From assembly GCA_963576565.1 (NCBI GenBank), contig OY755045.1, forward strand, positions 4,091,477-4,155,476: DNA of 64,000 nucleotides, in the 5' to 3' direction. Positions 45,070 through 57,063 of the stretch are shown one piece after another; position 1 is the first letter of the stretch; every line of letters starts with the position of its first letter. The stretch is from Aspidapion aeneum (Eukaryota; Arthropoda; Insecta; Coleoptera; Brentidae). Below the pieces are notes generated by a model. That model saw only the letters and a program-made list of their open reading frames with translations, was not told the origin of the DNA and did not search any database. The position numbers were made by a program, and so were the translations under genes.

Positions 45070-46640
45070 ACCATAACAATTACCAGAACACTACATTGGA
45101 CTGCGGTAGAAAACGAGACACGAATATCTTTTAGCCTTTCAGAGGAGAGAGACAGAAGTACATGGAAAGGAAGTAATCATCGAAAAATAAATGATAAGAA
45201 TAGTATTAAAAACCTTAAATCCGGAAAAGCTAGCGGACCTGGAGGAATATATGCTAAAATGCTGAAATATGAATCAGAGAAACTACTAGAAAACCTCACA
45301 TATATTATCAATCAATGCATAAACGGACATCCAGTAGCTGATGATTGGAAAATTGCATTCATATCCTCAATACAAAAAAAAGGAAATAAGCTGGGCTGCA
45401 ACAATTACTGAGAAATTTCAGTAACTAGTACTCTAAGAAGAAGAGCAAAGTGGGTTTCATCCAGGCAGATCTTGTAGTAATAATGTTTTTTATCTTAAAC
45501 AAATAAAGAAAAGTTATTGAAAAGAAAATGGCATACGGACAAGAGCTCCATCTGCTTTACGTAGATTTGCAGAAGGCATATGATAGTATACCACTAAATC
45601 TACTTTGGAAAGCGTTGGAAAAGACAAACATAAGCGTACAACTAATTAAGGCCATCAAAGAGTTATACCGCAATAGTAAGGCAAAAGTTAAAATAAAAGC
45701 AAAACTAACCAAAGGCTTTCAAGTAAATAAAGGTCTTAAACAAGGTTGCTGTATCTCGCCTACGCTCTTCAAGATATATTTGGAACAGGTCCTTAAAGTC
45801 TGGAAGAGAAAATGCCAAAACATGGGAATTCCGTTGAATGAAACCACCTTGTATACTTTATGTTTGGCCGATGATCAGATAGTGGTGGCTCAGGATTATG
45901 ACGACCTCGAATATATGACACGAAAACTAATAGACGAGTACAATAAGTGGGGACTAGAGGTTAATATCAATAAGACAGAGTATATGTGTATTGGTGGAAC
46001 GAAACAGGATCTAATCTTAAATACTGGGCAGCGAATTCAGTCCTGTGATGAGTATAAATACTTGGGTCTAAAAATTACAGCTGACGGAACACTAGACAAA
46101 GCTATAAAAGATAGAAACGTGCAAGGAAGAAAAGCAATAACTTTATTAAATGGAATAATTTGGGACCAAAGTATTTCAAAACATAACAAAAAGCTTATAT
46201 ATAACACCATTGTAAAAAGTATTATTACATACGGCTCAGAAGTATGGCCAATCAAAGATAGAACAGAAAAAATGCTTTCCGCTACGGAGATGGACTATTG
46301 GAGAAGAGCAGCAGGGAAATCAAAAAGAGAAAGAGTTACCAATCAAAGAATAAGAGAAATTATGACAGTGGGTGAACGTACTCTAGTGGATGATATAAGA
46401 ACAAAACAACTGGTGTGGTACGGACATGTACAAAGAATGGATGATGGAACTACCTAAACAAATATTACAATGGAAACCAACTGGCCGAAGAAAACGAGGA
46501 AGACCAAGGAGAAGCTGGAGAGAAGGAATAGATAGTGAAATAAGAATAAGAGGCCTAGATGATGAATTATGGGCAAACAGAAACGAGTGGAGATTGGGTA
46601 TCGGAAGACGTAGAACGTTGTGATACCGATAAATATATAT
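45070..46640 (+). pseudogene. RTE-like LINE, 5'-truncated, largest reverse transcriptase copy
   Basis: Begins in the palm region (LKSGKASGPGGIYAKML at about 45213) and has a stop and small deletion near 45410-45430. An open frame of 309 codons (45528-46457) covers VDLQKAYDSIPLNLLW, KGLKQGCCISPTLFKIYL and the catalytic LADDQIVV, then CDEYKYLGLKIT. A 2-bp deletion at about 46445 shifts the frame; the C-terminus (GRRKRGRPRRSW) continues from 46426 in another frame. No endonuclease domain remains. The tail ATAAATATATATAAATAAAG is typical of short-repeat LINE ends. Confidence 0.85.
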
Positions 46641-46925
46641 AAATAAAGAAAAGGAGTGCCAGAAATATAAAGACTTATATTAGCTTTGTGGACCTACAAA
46701 AAGCATATGATACCGTTCCAGTACTACACGAATTTATTTCAGCGCCATCTGTCCCTCAATATGGTAAAGCTCATGGGTCATATACTGAAAGATCGCAGTA
46801 ACTCTAAAAAACTGGAAACGTTAAGTACAAGGCATGGGAATACAAATTAATGACCGATTTACCATATACACGCTACAGTTTGCTGACGACCAAGTAATTG
46901 TAGCGCTTAAGAAATCTCAAAGTTT
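46640..46925 (+). pseudogene. Second RTE-like fragment
   Basis: Reads ARNIKTYISFVDLQKAYDTV with a frame change, then after a deletion QGMGIQINDRFTIYTLQFAD and DQVIVA. It belongs to the same subfamily as 61590-62815 rather than the copy just upstream. Confidence 0.7.
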
Positions 46926-47187
46926 GCTCATGAAGGAAGGGTAATCTATACCTTTTTCATATCTCTGGTCTAGACAGTTTTCAATTTCGCGAACAATTGT
47001 AAAACAGCTTGATGCAATCAAAAGTCAATAGCTCTGTTTAACTAGATCTATCTGCGACGATAAATTAGCTCTATCTGCATTTCATTAAAAGCTTAGCTGT
47101 ATATTACGAAATAACTAAGATCATTGCTAAAGAATCGTTAATATCAATCTATTTTCCAATCTATACTGGAGATCAGCAGCGTATACA

Positions 47188-47370
47188 CTAGCGTACCCAG
47201 GAATATGTCATGGGGAAGGGACAGAGACCTTTGGGAGGGCCCGGGGCCTCATCATGTCGTATTTCATGTTATTTTTTGTGTTTATTTATGAAATATGTGG
47301 AAAATATATAAAAAAATCTTAGGCTTGGGGGGCCCGGGCTCTGAGGCCCTCTCCCGTGGTGCGTCCATGG
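47188..47370. mobile_element. hAT MITE, diverged
   Basis: Flanked by CGTATACA (47180-47187 and 47371-47378). Its centre (CATGTTATTTTTTGTGTTTA, TTTATGAAATATGTGGAAAA) matches the MITE at 28710-28897. Tips have decayed. Confidence 0.7.
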
Positions 47371-47894
47371 CGTATACAACCCTTAACTCAACTAATTTTT
47401 TATTTTCAATTTGTAAACGTTATGTCGGGCGAATCTATGAGTCACATTTTAATAAATCGGAATCAGATTCTCGCAACTTCCCTCTCCGTGACATATTCTC
47501 TATGTTTATCTATTTAGCTTTCAATCCATCCTTGGAAATAATTCTCCCACAATATTTTCTACGCTTCTCTGTCTGTCGCCGTGCTCATCCATCTAGTTCC
47601 CGCGTGTTTCTGCAAATCGTTCGCCCATCTCATTTGGGGTCTTCCCCTACTTCTTATTTTTCACAAGATTTCCAGTTTACAATACATTTGTTCCATTGAT
47701 CGTCTTTCTGTCTGATATTATGTCCGGCAAATTTCCATTTTAATTTTGCTACTTCCTCTCTGACATCCCTTACTTTTGTTTTATTTCTTAACCATTCATT
47801 CTTTTTGCTATCTGTTAGCTTTACATGTACGTAACATCTGTCTTTCCATTGAAAAGAAAATCATCTCCATTAATCTTTGGGCTTTTGTTACCTT

Positions 47895-48722
47895 GATGAT
47901 GATTCATATATGAGTGGGCCTTGCAGCCCTTCCACTGCGAACACTAGTGGGTCTATTGTGGCTCACTTTTGAGTGGTTTCTCACCACTGTATGCCTAATC
48001 CTCCAAAAAGGTTAGCTATCAGTTTGGGTGAGACACTGTTCAGATCTTCTGAATCAATCTGAGGTTTACCGAAAGTGTTTTGACGCAAACGTGCAATAGC
48101 CGGACATTCGCACAGTATATGTCTAACTGTTTCATCATCCTCCATACAGAGTCTACATTCGGTCTCTTCTGTTATTCCCATTCTGTGCATGAGTACTCTT
48201 AGTCGGCAGTGACCCGTAAAAAGTCCTGTCACTATACGGATCTCATGTCTGGTAAGTCCAATGATATTTCTGGCTCTCTTCTGACAAGGTCCTTTAATGA
48301 ACTCTTTAGAGTGAGCCAGTTCTGGTATATTCATCCAGTATTGTTGGAAGCTGTCCTCCATCCATCCCAATATGGTTAATTTAGCAGCATTGTATGATAT
48401 GCCCAGGGCTGGTTCGGGGCCGAAAAATTCGGCAGATGCCGCTTCCCTCGCTGCCTGGTCCGCGGCCTCATTTCCCTCGTGCCCAGAATGCCCTGGTATC
48501 CATACTAATGACACCTTATTAGCACTACCAAGCGTATTCAGCGAGTCTCTGCAGTTCCTCACGGTTCTCGATGAGACCGTGTAGGAATCAAGCGCTTTTA
48601 AGGCTGTTGGTCCATTCATGGTCAGTAATTCACCGGGCACACAGTTCAATGGCTACGAGTTCGGCCTGAAATATAGTAGCCAATTTGCCGAGACTATGTT
48701 GAATCTCGACTTTTTCTTGAAT
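47895..48722 (-). mobile_element. I-clade-like LINE 3' fragment with 12-bp TSD
   Basis: Flanked by TTTTGTTACCTT (47883-47894 and 48723-48734), inside an RTE fragment. The 3' tail is ATGAATCATCATC. It encodes an RNase H domain and a terminal cysteine knuckle. A 5'-truncated but otherwise well kept insertion; its relative at 34150-34725 is more damaged. Confidence 0.85.
47981..48649 (-). CDS. LINE RNase H and C-terminal zinc knuckle (partial ORF)
   Basis: A 222-codon open frame. VSLVWIPGHSGHEGNEAADQ is the RNase H segment with the HSG...EADxxA signature; upstream, beyond the first M and a stop, SLGKLATIFQAELVAI is the domain's opening strand. CRLCMEDDETVRHILCECP is the CxxC..HxxxC knuckle found at the end of jockey/R1/I-type ORF2 proteins. 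The reverse transcriptase is absent, so it cannot move alone. Confidence 0.8.
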   Translation of the reverse strand: MNCVPGELLTMNGPTALKALDSYTVSSRTVRNCRDSLNTLGSANKVSLVWIPGHSGHEGNEAADQAAREAASAEFFGPEPALGISYNAAKLTILGWMEDSFQQYWMNIPELAHSKEFIKGPCQKRARNIIGLTRHEIRIVTGLFTGHCRLRVLMHRMGITEETECRLCMEDDETVRHILCECPAIARLRQNTFGKPQIDSEDLNSVSPKLIANLFGGLGIQW

Positions 48723-49334
48723 TTTTGTTACCTTATCCATGTTTGATTTTGTAAGTGTCCAGGTCTGGGATCTATAGCACAAAGTAATACATAATGTTAT
48801 TTTTTTATCATTTAAAAAATTATCGCTAATATTTCAGGAACAATTTATCAAAACTGCAACATATGGGGTATTTTTGGAAAGTAAATTCCAAGCGTAATCT
48901 ATTAATTAAATAATATAAGGAGCATCCAATTTAGAAAAACTATAAATTTGATCGCCTATCAAATACGGTAAGCATCAGGAATAAAGTCAAGATGCAATTC
49001 TTGTTGTTTTTTGCGGTTGGTTTCGAGCGGTGTCGGAGGTCATCATATTCCATGATATTGGCTACTAAGTCTCTGTATCTGTAATCGATTCGGCTATTAA
49101 TTAAAAATTAAAGATGCTTTTACTGCATTGAGCACTGGGCAAAACCGTGACATATCACTTCCACTTCATTATGCGAAATCTAAACGGTCTAGCCGATCTC
49201 TCTTACGTTTACCAACTTCGTCGAGTGGGATGTGTGTTTGATTATTCCTGCAAGAAATGTCTCAAGGCCTTCGTGATACCCATATATGTTTACCAATGAA
49301 GACAACATATTAAATAGAAACTAATTAAGACATT

Positions 49335-49804
49335 ATTAAAGGAGAAGAAACGAAAGTCCTGCTTACTTCACAAATATTTTATTGTCTAACCACGACGCGT
49401 TTCGGTTTTTAAAAAATCATTATCAAGTGGTCTGGTGGACAGACTTTGAAACAAATGAAAAACTGGAACACACAAAAATAAAAAACATTTAAAATAGTCT
49501 AGAACAACATACAGATTATTTTATTTTATAAAAATTACGTGTTTCTGTCCGTTTGACTAATTTTTAATCTGTATGTTGTTCTATAAATAGACTATTTTAA
49601 ATGTTTTTTATTTTTGTGTGTTCCAGTTTTTCATTTGTTTCAAAGATAATTCTTAACTGTCTACCAGACCACTTGATAATGGTTTTCTAAAAACCGAATC
49701 GCGTCGTGGTTAGACAATAAAATATTTGTGAAGTAAGCAGGACTTTTCGTTTCTTCTCCTTTAATAATGGTTCAAGGACTTCACCCTGGAGAAATCTACA
49801 ATTC
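49335..49804. mobile_element. Ribozyme-like inverted dimer with 15-bp TSD
   Basis: Flanked by ACTAATTAAGACATT (49320-49334 and 49805-49819). Arms of about 200 bp are inverted around 49540-49560. Each arm has the order TTGATAATG, stem II, CCGAA(A/T)CGCGTCG, with stem I pairing ACCAC/GTGGT. Cores are decayed (TTGATAA). Long duplication and inverted dimer layout match the insertions at 3066 and 28182. Confidence 0.7.
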
Positions 49805-50194
49805 ACTAATTAAGACATTCCTAAACAAAAGTTAAAGGTCTAAAGTTAAGGGTCCAATAGAATGAAAAATCTGTTAAATTTAACAGCCCCTTAATTTTAA
49901 GAGAGCTGAACCTCATCTAAAAATCATTCACACTCAGCTACATTTCAGATAAATTCAGCTACAATTCCCACTCAAGTATACTCAGCTGCAACATAGCTCT
50001 ATTCCGCTGCACCTTAGCTATAATCAGATACACCTTTTGTCCTATCTTCTTCCCAGAGTTTTACAGTTTTTTTCAGAACATTTCTAGATGTTTTTTAAAC
50101 ATTTCCAGAGCTTTACTTTAGATCTCCAGACTTTTTCAAACTTGTGCAGTTTTGCATAAACAGCAGGAATAAGTTTTCCAGGAAAGGAAGTGTT

Positions 50195-50692
50195 TTCCAG
50201 GAAAATTAATGCACTTTTATATGCGCTCAAACCAGTTGTCAAAGCTTCAATTCCACTCGCTTTTTGGAACTGTCAAAATTACATTCTTGAAATCGTCGAC
50301 TGCTGCCCCTGGCGACTGAAATCTTTGACCACACAGTCTATTCTTGATTTTCGGAAAATTATAGAAGTCGTTGGGACTTAGGTCGGGTTAAAAATTTAAT
50401 GGTTTTTTGTGCTTTGTGCGAACTTTCATTGTCTTGGTGGAGGATGATTCGTCGTTCGGAGTTTGTCTTTCGAAGCTCAGCAATGACTTTCGGCAAACAA
50501 ATGTTGATTTACCAATCGGCAGTAACAGTCTTTTGATCTTCATTTGTTGCTATTACATGTCCTGCTTTTAATACAAATGTCGCGACCATGTTATGAACCA
50601 TGGATACACTTCGAGAACGGATGACTTTTGTAGGCTTTTCTTCATCATGGAACACCCAAACAGATGACTGACGTTTATTTTCGGGTTTATAT
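50195..50692 (-). pseudogene. Mariner transposase, C-terminal half
   Basis: Minus strand: YKPENKRQSSVWVFHDEEKP, TKVIRSRSVSM, VTADW, then HQDNESSHKAQKT with the second catalytic Asp, PNDFYNFPKIKNRLCGQRFQ with the third, and SEWN..SFDNWFERI..KCI. Spacing fits the D34D mariner family. Stops show it is dead. The other half is at 52646-53060. Confidence 0.85.
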
Positions 50693-52645
50693 CGCACCTC
50701 CGCTAAAAAATAGTCACAACTCAAAAAACGTTGTTTGAGAAAATCGCTGTTAAAGAATTTAGTCCATTAGAGAGATTCATTTTTCACTTACATGACAAAA
50801 TACGAATTAACATGTTACTTTATATCAACAGAAAAAATGATTTTTGTCGTTTTTAGTTAAAAAAAAGACAAAAACCCGATATTGTGACACTTTTTTAGAA
50901 CAAGGCATCATGACGTTGTAAATCAGGATGTCACGCAGGATGGTAAATAATATAAAAAAAGAAAACAAATAAAGAAGAAACTTTGTAATTATCTTTACAA
51001 CGAGTTATAAAATGCTGAATAACAACTGGGAATGTGATTATTCTCTAATAAATTCAAATTTTTTTTTCTTATTCTCCTTTATTCTAACCCAACAAACAAT
51101 TAAAGTTGTAGCGACGAAACCCCAACTAGAAAGAATTTCTTAAAAGTAACCGCAACGTACTCCCGCTACGTCTCAGTATACCATACAGCGACGTTATAAT
51201 TCCCTAAGTGGGGAACCAATTTCTGGTTATAACTACTTGGCCAAGTGTTTAAAGTCACTGTAGTAACAACTACACTACTACGTCGTAGCCAGGTATCTAC
51301 TACGTCGTAGAGGCTGTTTTTTTCCGTAATGGCATAAAAGTTGCGATGTAGTTGCAAATAATATAATCGTTTCTTTTTGGTAGAATTGTTACACAATATG
51401 GTGGACACAACAGTAAACAGACTCGCTTAGTTTTTTTGTTTGGTTATGGTTATAATATGAACTATGTTATCCAAAAGTGTGAGAATTTACGAGCAGAGGA
51501 TCAAAATTCGAGTGCGACGCAAAGTTTTTTGTATAACATGCATTATATATATTGTAAAAAACCGGTGCGCCCGTAAAATTGAGCCGTTTTCTGGTAGCTG
51601 ATGGAATTTTTGTGTTGTGATTTTGGAGGTTATGTTTTCATAATCGACAGTTAACTCCAACAAATGGTGCTTAAGAAGAGCATTTTTGGTAAGCTTCAAC
51701 TAATTTGTTTATAAAATAGTATGGCTCTTTAATATGAGCTCATAAAACGACAACAAAAATATTAGATTTTCTTTCTTACATAAAAACATGGCGTCCCAAA
51801 CTATATTCCCTGATAGTCGAAAAGGTTACTTGAAAGTAGTTGCGGCTTTAAAGTTGATCCAAAAAGTTATTTTGTCTACATTGTTACATCAGATGTTACT
51901 ATGATGACACAAACTTTTGTGGTAAAAATTAAAGTTATAATGTAGTTGTCGGATACACTTGTTTGGGACTCCAATGAAGCTTAACTTTCTAGTGGTAATT
52001 AAGTAGGATATAAAAGTCAGGGCGACTACGAAATAACGACTAAAAAGAAAGTAAAACTTTATCAACGTCCTATTGTGGTAGAGAAGACTATCAGAATCGA
52101 CTATCAAGAAACAATCCTATGAAGTAGTTTAGAGGGTCGTTTTTACGAAACATCTACTATTTCCTGATACTAAATAGTAGTTAGAACTAAAAAGTAACAA
52201 ATTTTGGTTGGGATCACCACATTTCTACTATAAGAAAGTAGCAAAGCCTTTAGAACATGTAGCCGCTACTTTAAATGTTAGTTGGGAAGTACACTGAACA
52301 ATTCGAAAAACCGTCACAACACAAAAAAGAACAATATTTTACTTGTTATATGGGTCAGATTTAACCAATAGTTCACACGAAAACCTTTAGAACTCGAAAT
52401 GTGACTCTTTTCAGGATGAAACTCCACGTTCACGCTGTTATAAAGTCAAAAGTGACACTGAAAAGGAACGCATCCTCAGCTAAACTGGACAAAATAAAAG
52501 AGTCACATCGCCATTTCGCGGTGAATTGTCGAAACATAAATGTGACGCTTTTATGGAAGAAAGTACAAGTTATTTCGATGATGGCGGCAGGTTTATCTCA
52601 ATAAGGGCGATTTTTGAGTTGTGACTCTTTTTCAGCGGGTGTGCA
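50693..52645. mobile_element. DNA transposon with 4-bp TSD inserted in mariner (Chapaev-like?)
   Basis: Tips CGCACCTCCGCTAAAAAATA and (complement) TGCACACCCGCTGAAAAAGA, continuing GTCACAACTCAAAAA, are inverted; ATAT flanks both ends (50689-50692, 52646-52649). Removing it joins the mariner reading frame WIYSY-KPENK. It contains 1.2 kb copy C, so its own length is about 750 bp. A 4-bp duplication suggests a Chapaev-type element; class is tentative. Confidence 0.7.
51088..52286 (-). mobile_element. Unclassified 1.2 kb transposon, copy C
   Basis: Third copy, 1199 bp, flanked by AA (51086-51087 and 52287-52288). Nearly identical to copy B in the same orientation. It is the youngest layer of a three-level nest. 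Confidence 0.9.
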
Positions 52646-53060
52646 ATATGAGTAAATCCACGATTCATCACCACTGATAATACTGTACAAATTTTTCGAG
52701 TTTCCTGCCTAAAAGCGGTCTACAGTTTTCTGACATTAAATAACCCCTACCTTTTTTCTGTTCTTCCGTTAACAGATGCGGTATGCAGCGGGAAACTAAT
52801 TAGTTTAATACTAATTCTTCATGCAAAAATGCACAGCATCGATATTTTCCTGGGAGATAGCCGTTTTTGGTGCACCTGGCCTTAGATCGTCGCTAAGGCT
52901 AATCCGTCCACGCTTTAATTCTTCATAGCAACGAAAATTTGTCGAATAATTTGGTGCTTCATTACTTATAACAGAAATCAACTCGTCAAGGTATTATTGT
53001 TGAGATAATATCCTTCGAATGTTGTAAAAAATTATAGCCTAAAAATGTGCTGGGTTTAAT
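52646..53060 (-). pseudogene. Mariner transposase, N-terminal half
   Basis: Minus strand: ISNEAPNYSTNFRCYEELKR, GRISLSDDLRPGAPKTAISQ, ENIDAV, then IISGDESWIYSY with the first catalytic Asp. Several stops. It continues into 50692 after removal of the inserted element. The true start and terminal inverted repeats were not found. Confidence 0.8.
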
Positions 53061-53229
53061 TCCATTTTTCGACTGATTTGTTAACTTAAAAAACTCACTG
53101 TAGCTATAAAGCTATATCTAACTAATATCCACTAAACGAAAATACCATAACGATTTAAAAGTTCCACAGTTTAATCTTTCAAAAAAGTACTTCGCAGATG
53201 ATTCATGCACCATTTAGCTGGACTTCACT

Positions 53230-54130
53230 GCGTTTATAAAAATGGAATAGTTTTCCATCGTGGAAATGGAAAAACTCGACGTAATTGTAAAATGACAAAT
53301 GGGCTAACAATAGTAAAATTTTCTGGCTCTGCTCTGGAATGGTAAAATGAGTTTAACATTGTGCATATAATGGGTATAATAAGAACTCTAGTCTGGCATG
53401 GTCCGGAGTTTCAATGTTTTTATGTCACTTTAAGGGAGATTTAAATTTTTAATTTAATTTTTATTATAAAAGCCTAGCAGCATTGTGAAAGCTAAATTGG
53501 AGCAAACTAGGTTCCTTGTTAAAAACTGCTTTATTTTTACAAAAAATTATTCTACCTATTTAACTCGAGGTTTTGATTAGTTACACAAAATTTTTACCTT
53601 CATAGCCCACGCAGCAATGGATAGAGAAGGTATTATTTTCGAAGAAAAAATGTTTTTTGAAATAGTAGTGCAGGCGCTAGAGGTAGTTGTGTATGCAAAA
53701 TATGAGGACCGCAGTTTGACAATGGATTCTAGCTGAGAAGAGATCACAGATAACCGATCTTGATGTTGCCAAGACAGATTTTGGTCGAATTTTTTTTATC
53801 CCCCCTCCTCTTATAGTCATGTTCGAGTTTCTGAAACTTTAACTAAGTTGACGCCCTAAAGCCATAATGACAGAGAACTAAATCAAAAATGTGTAAAATC
53901 TAACCTAAAAATAAAATTAAATTTTAGCTCTTAAAACCCCCACAAAACCTAAGATGTTTAGGTTTTCTTCAAATTTTCTCAAAAACTAAACTTCTCAGGC
54001 CAAAAAATATGTAATTACCTTTATTATAGCCAAAAAAATGTCCTTTTTATCGATGTTTAAATCAGTGGATAACGTTTATTAAGGTATCGTAAAAAAATTA
54101 AAAAATGAAACATGTTTTTTTTTAATTTTA
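53230..54130. other. Unassigned sequence with a family T scrap
   Basis: 53596-53660 (TACCTTCATAGCCCACG, GGTATTATTTTCGAAGAAAA) resembles family T ends. The rest shows no recognised gene or repeat. Confidence 0.4.
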
Positions 54131-55299
54131 AAGTTTGGCCATATTTGTCTCATCGGATTCCCTACTCTAAAATTCGCTAAATGGCGTTTTTCCGAATATT
54201 AAATCAGGGTGTGGCTTTTTCGCATCTCTATGGCCCTACCATACCGCAACTCGGTGCTTTTGTTGATAAACTGTATAGTTTTTGAAATATAAATTTTCAA
54301 AATTTAGCTATTTTGGTCCTATGGGATTCCCTACCCTAAAATTCGCTAAATGACGTTTTTTCGAATCTTAACTCAGGGTGTGGTTTTTTCGCATCTCTAT
54401 GGCCCTACCATACCGCAACTCGGTGCTTTTGTTGATAAACTGTATAATTTTTGAAATATGAATTTTCAAAGTTTAGCCATTTTGGTCTTATGGGATTCCC
54501 TACCCTAAAATTCGCTAAATGACGTTTTTTCGAATCTTAACTCAGGGTGTAGTTTTTTCGCATCTCTATGGCCCTACCATGCCGCAACTCGGTGCGTTTG
54601 TTAATAAACTGTATAGTTTTTGAAATATGAATTTTCAAAGTTTAGCCATTTTGGTCTTATGGGATTCCCTACCCTAAAATTCGCTAAATGACGTTTTTTC
54701 GAATCCTAACTCAGGGTGTGATTTTTTTGCATCTCTATGGCCGTACCATACCGCAACTCGGTAGTTTTGTTGATAAACAGTATAGTTTTTGAAATATGAA
54801 TTTTCAAAGTTTAGCCATTTTGGTCTTATAGGATTCCCTACCCTAAAATTCGCTAAATGACGTTTTTTTGAATCCTAACTCAGGGTGTGGTTTTTTTTGC
54901 ATCTCTATGGCCCTACCATACCGCAACTCGGTGCTTTTGTTAATAAACTGTATAGTTTTTGAAATATGAATTTTCAAAGTTTAGCCATTTTGGTCTTATG
55001 GGATTCCCTACCCTAAAATTCGCTTAATGACGTTTTTTCGAATCCTAACTCAGGGTGTGCTTTTTTCGCATCTATATGGCCCTACCATACCGCAACTCGG
55101 TGCTTTTGTTAATAAACTGTATAATTTTTGTAATATGAATTTTCAAAGTTTAGCCATTTTGATCTTATAGCATTCCCTACCCTAAAATTCGCCAAATGAC
55201 GTTTTTTCGAATCTTAACTCAGGGTGTTGTTTTTTCGCATCTCTATGACCCTACCATACCGCAACTCGGTGCTTTTGTTGTTAAACAGTTTCTAAAATA

Positions 55300-56302
55300 C
55301 AGTGAAGTCCGCTTATAACGAACCCGTTTATAGCGAACTTCCGGTTAATACGCACCTTTTTTCTTTACACGAAAAGTCATCCATAAATACTCATATATTG
55401 CCTTACTGGTTATAACGATCCCGCTTATAGCGAACTTCCGGATATAGCGAATCTAATTTTAATAATCTAGAATATGTATTTTTCTTTTAAAACGAACTTT
55501 ATATAAGAAGACAATGGGCGTTTTCACACTAGACGAAACGGCAACGACACGAATGGTTGCAAAGACATGCACAAGACCCAGAATATGATCACGAGTATGA
55601 ATTCGATAATGATATGCTTGATTTAGTAGAAAAACAAGCTAAGAGAAAAATATGTGACTTCGATTTTAACGATTATGTGACAATTGATAGAGACATTGTA
55701 GCAAGAGAAACGTTGACTGATGAGCAAATTATAATCTCTCCGTAACCTCAAACATGGTTTCAAGTGATAATGACGAAGATACTGATGATCCTGTTCAAGA
55801 TAATTCTGTTGAAGTCACTAAAGTTTATATTCCAACCATTCGTGAAATGGAAAACAAAATTTCGGAAACTCGTAATTTTTTGGAATCACACCAAGTTCCT
55901 GATAAAATATGGGCATCATTTTGTAACCTTGAAAGCTATATAAATAGGGAATATTTTTCAAGTAGAAATGTACAAACAAAAATAATTGATTTCATAATAA
56001 TAAAAAAAAGTTTTGACTTCTTTTATGTATGTATTACATACCACCATATTATGTACTTTACATATTTATATGTATAACATTAAGAATAAACGTCTTTATT
56101 CATCTGTATTTTGCCTTTTTCTAAAAATATAAAAATTTATAGTACTTTTTGTAATATTTTTAGTATTCTTAATCTTGGATACTATTAAAAAAAAAACAAA
56201 AAAAAATTAACAAAATTTATTTATTACTGTTTATAACGAACCTCGGATATAACGAACCGTATTTAGTTCATTTTTGAGGTTCGTTATATCCGGACTTCAC
56301 TG
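55300..56302 (+). mobile_element. Pogo/Tigger element inserted in the satellite
   Basis: Tips CAGTGAAGTCCGCTTATAAC and (complement) CAGTGAAGTCCGGATATAAC with TA on both sides (55298-55299, 56303-56304). Internally deleted: only the C-terminal end of a transposase remains. The satellite reads on across the junction, proving insertion. Confidence 0.9.
55557..56020 (+). pseudogene. Tigger transposase C-terminal remnant
   Basis: Two frames separated by a stop and a shift near 55745. The first ends in RETLTDEQIIISP, the second has an acidic stretch (SDNDEDTDDPVQD), a helical region with FLESHQVPDKIWA and the terminal NVQTKIIDFI, like the QTxITDFF end of Tigger-derived proteins. No DDE residues remain. 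Confidence 0.7.
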
Positions 56303-56339
56303 TATGAATTTTCAAAATTTAGCCATTTCGAGAATTAAG

Positions 56340-57060
56340 CAGGGTCGCAATGGTTTGATTTACGTTTCGGATATACAAACAACTTTTCAATTCGGTTACA
56401 AAAAATTGGATGCTTAAATAAAGCTCAATATAAGCAAACAATAATAGTTCTTTCTTTAAAAGTAAACAATTTTCCTTTGAAAAGAAAATCTACGCCATGG
56501 AAAATGCTGTCTGACATATTTTTTGTTTTTATTCGTCGAATGAAAATAAATTAAACATCAACTTTAGAAAATCTTATTTGCGTTTACGTATATAAAGAAG
56601 AGATAATAATAATAAATTTAAATAAATAAAATTTCAAAATAAAATAAATAAACACAAGAAAAATAAATTAAATTAAAATTTGCCCTAAATATAAAAAATA
56701 CCTATTCCACCCTGCTAACTCTCAAAATATATTTAATTTTGATTTCCCTTCCCAAATAAAGTTCCTAGATCGGCCTATGAGTGTTTAGTCTTACGTTACA
56801 ATAAAATATTTTTAATGTGTTTTTTCTTGTCTAGGTCTAGACATCTTGCCTGTCAGTCAAAAGGGTCAAGTATGATGGTTGAAAGACTAGCATACACACT
56901 TGATAGTTTTAACGTACGTTTTTAGATCAGTTTTTGATACACCATGGACTGCTTTTGTCAATAATGTTTTTCGTTTTAAATGTCAATGACTTAACCGTTT
57001 CAGTAGCTAAACATAGTTTTTTAACCAGTTTTTTAAAATGTTGTGCTGATTTAGTTTAGT
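56340..57060. other. Unassigned AT-rich sequence
   Basis: No coding, repeat or RNA feature recognised. Confidence 0.4.
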
Positions 57061-57063
57061 AAT

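Larger units (their letters stand above)
47490..48790 (-). pseudogene. RTE-like LINE C-terminal fragment, split by another LINE
   Basis: Minus strand: WTLTKSNMDKVTK (48770-48725) resumes after the insertion as VTKAQRLMEM (about 47895-47865), then the WxxR-type C-terminus with several stops (GKTPNEMGERFAETRGN, stop, MDEHGDRQRSVENIV, about 47640-47540). The interruption is 47895-48722. Confidence 0.65.
54134..56334 (+). repeat. Satellite array, 169-bp monomer, split by a pogo element
   Basis: The word TTTAGCCATTTTGGTCTTAT recurs at 54303, 54472, 54641, 54810, 54980 and 55149, a period of 169-170 bp, with a diverged first unit at 54134. Units share ATTCGCTAAATGACGTTTTT and CATACCGCAACTCGGTGC. 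The array resumes at 56305 after the 55300-56302 insertion and stops within about 30 bp. Confidence 0.9.
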
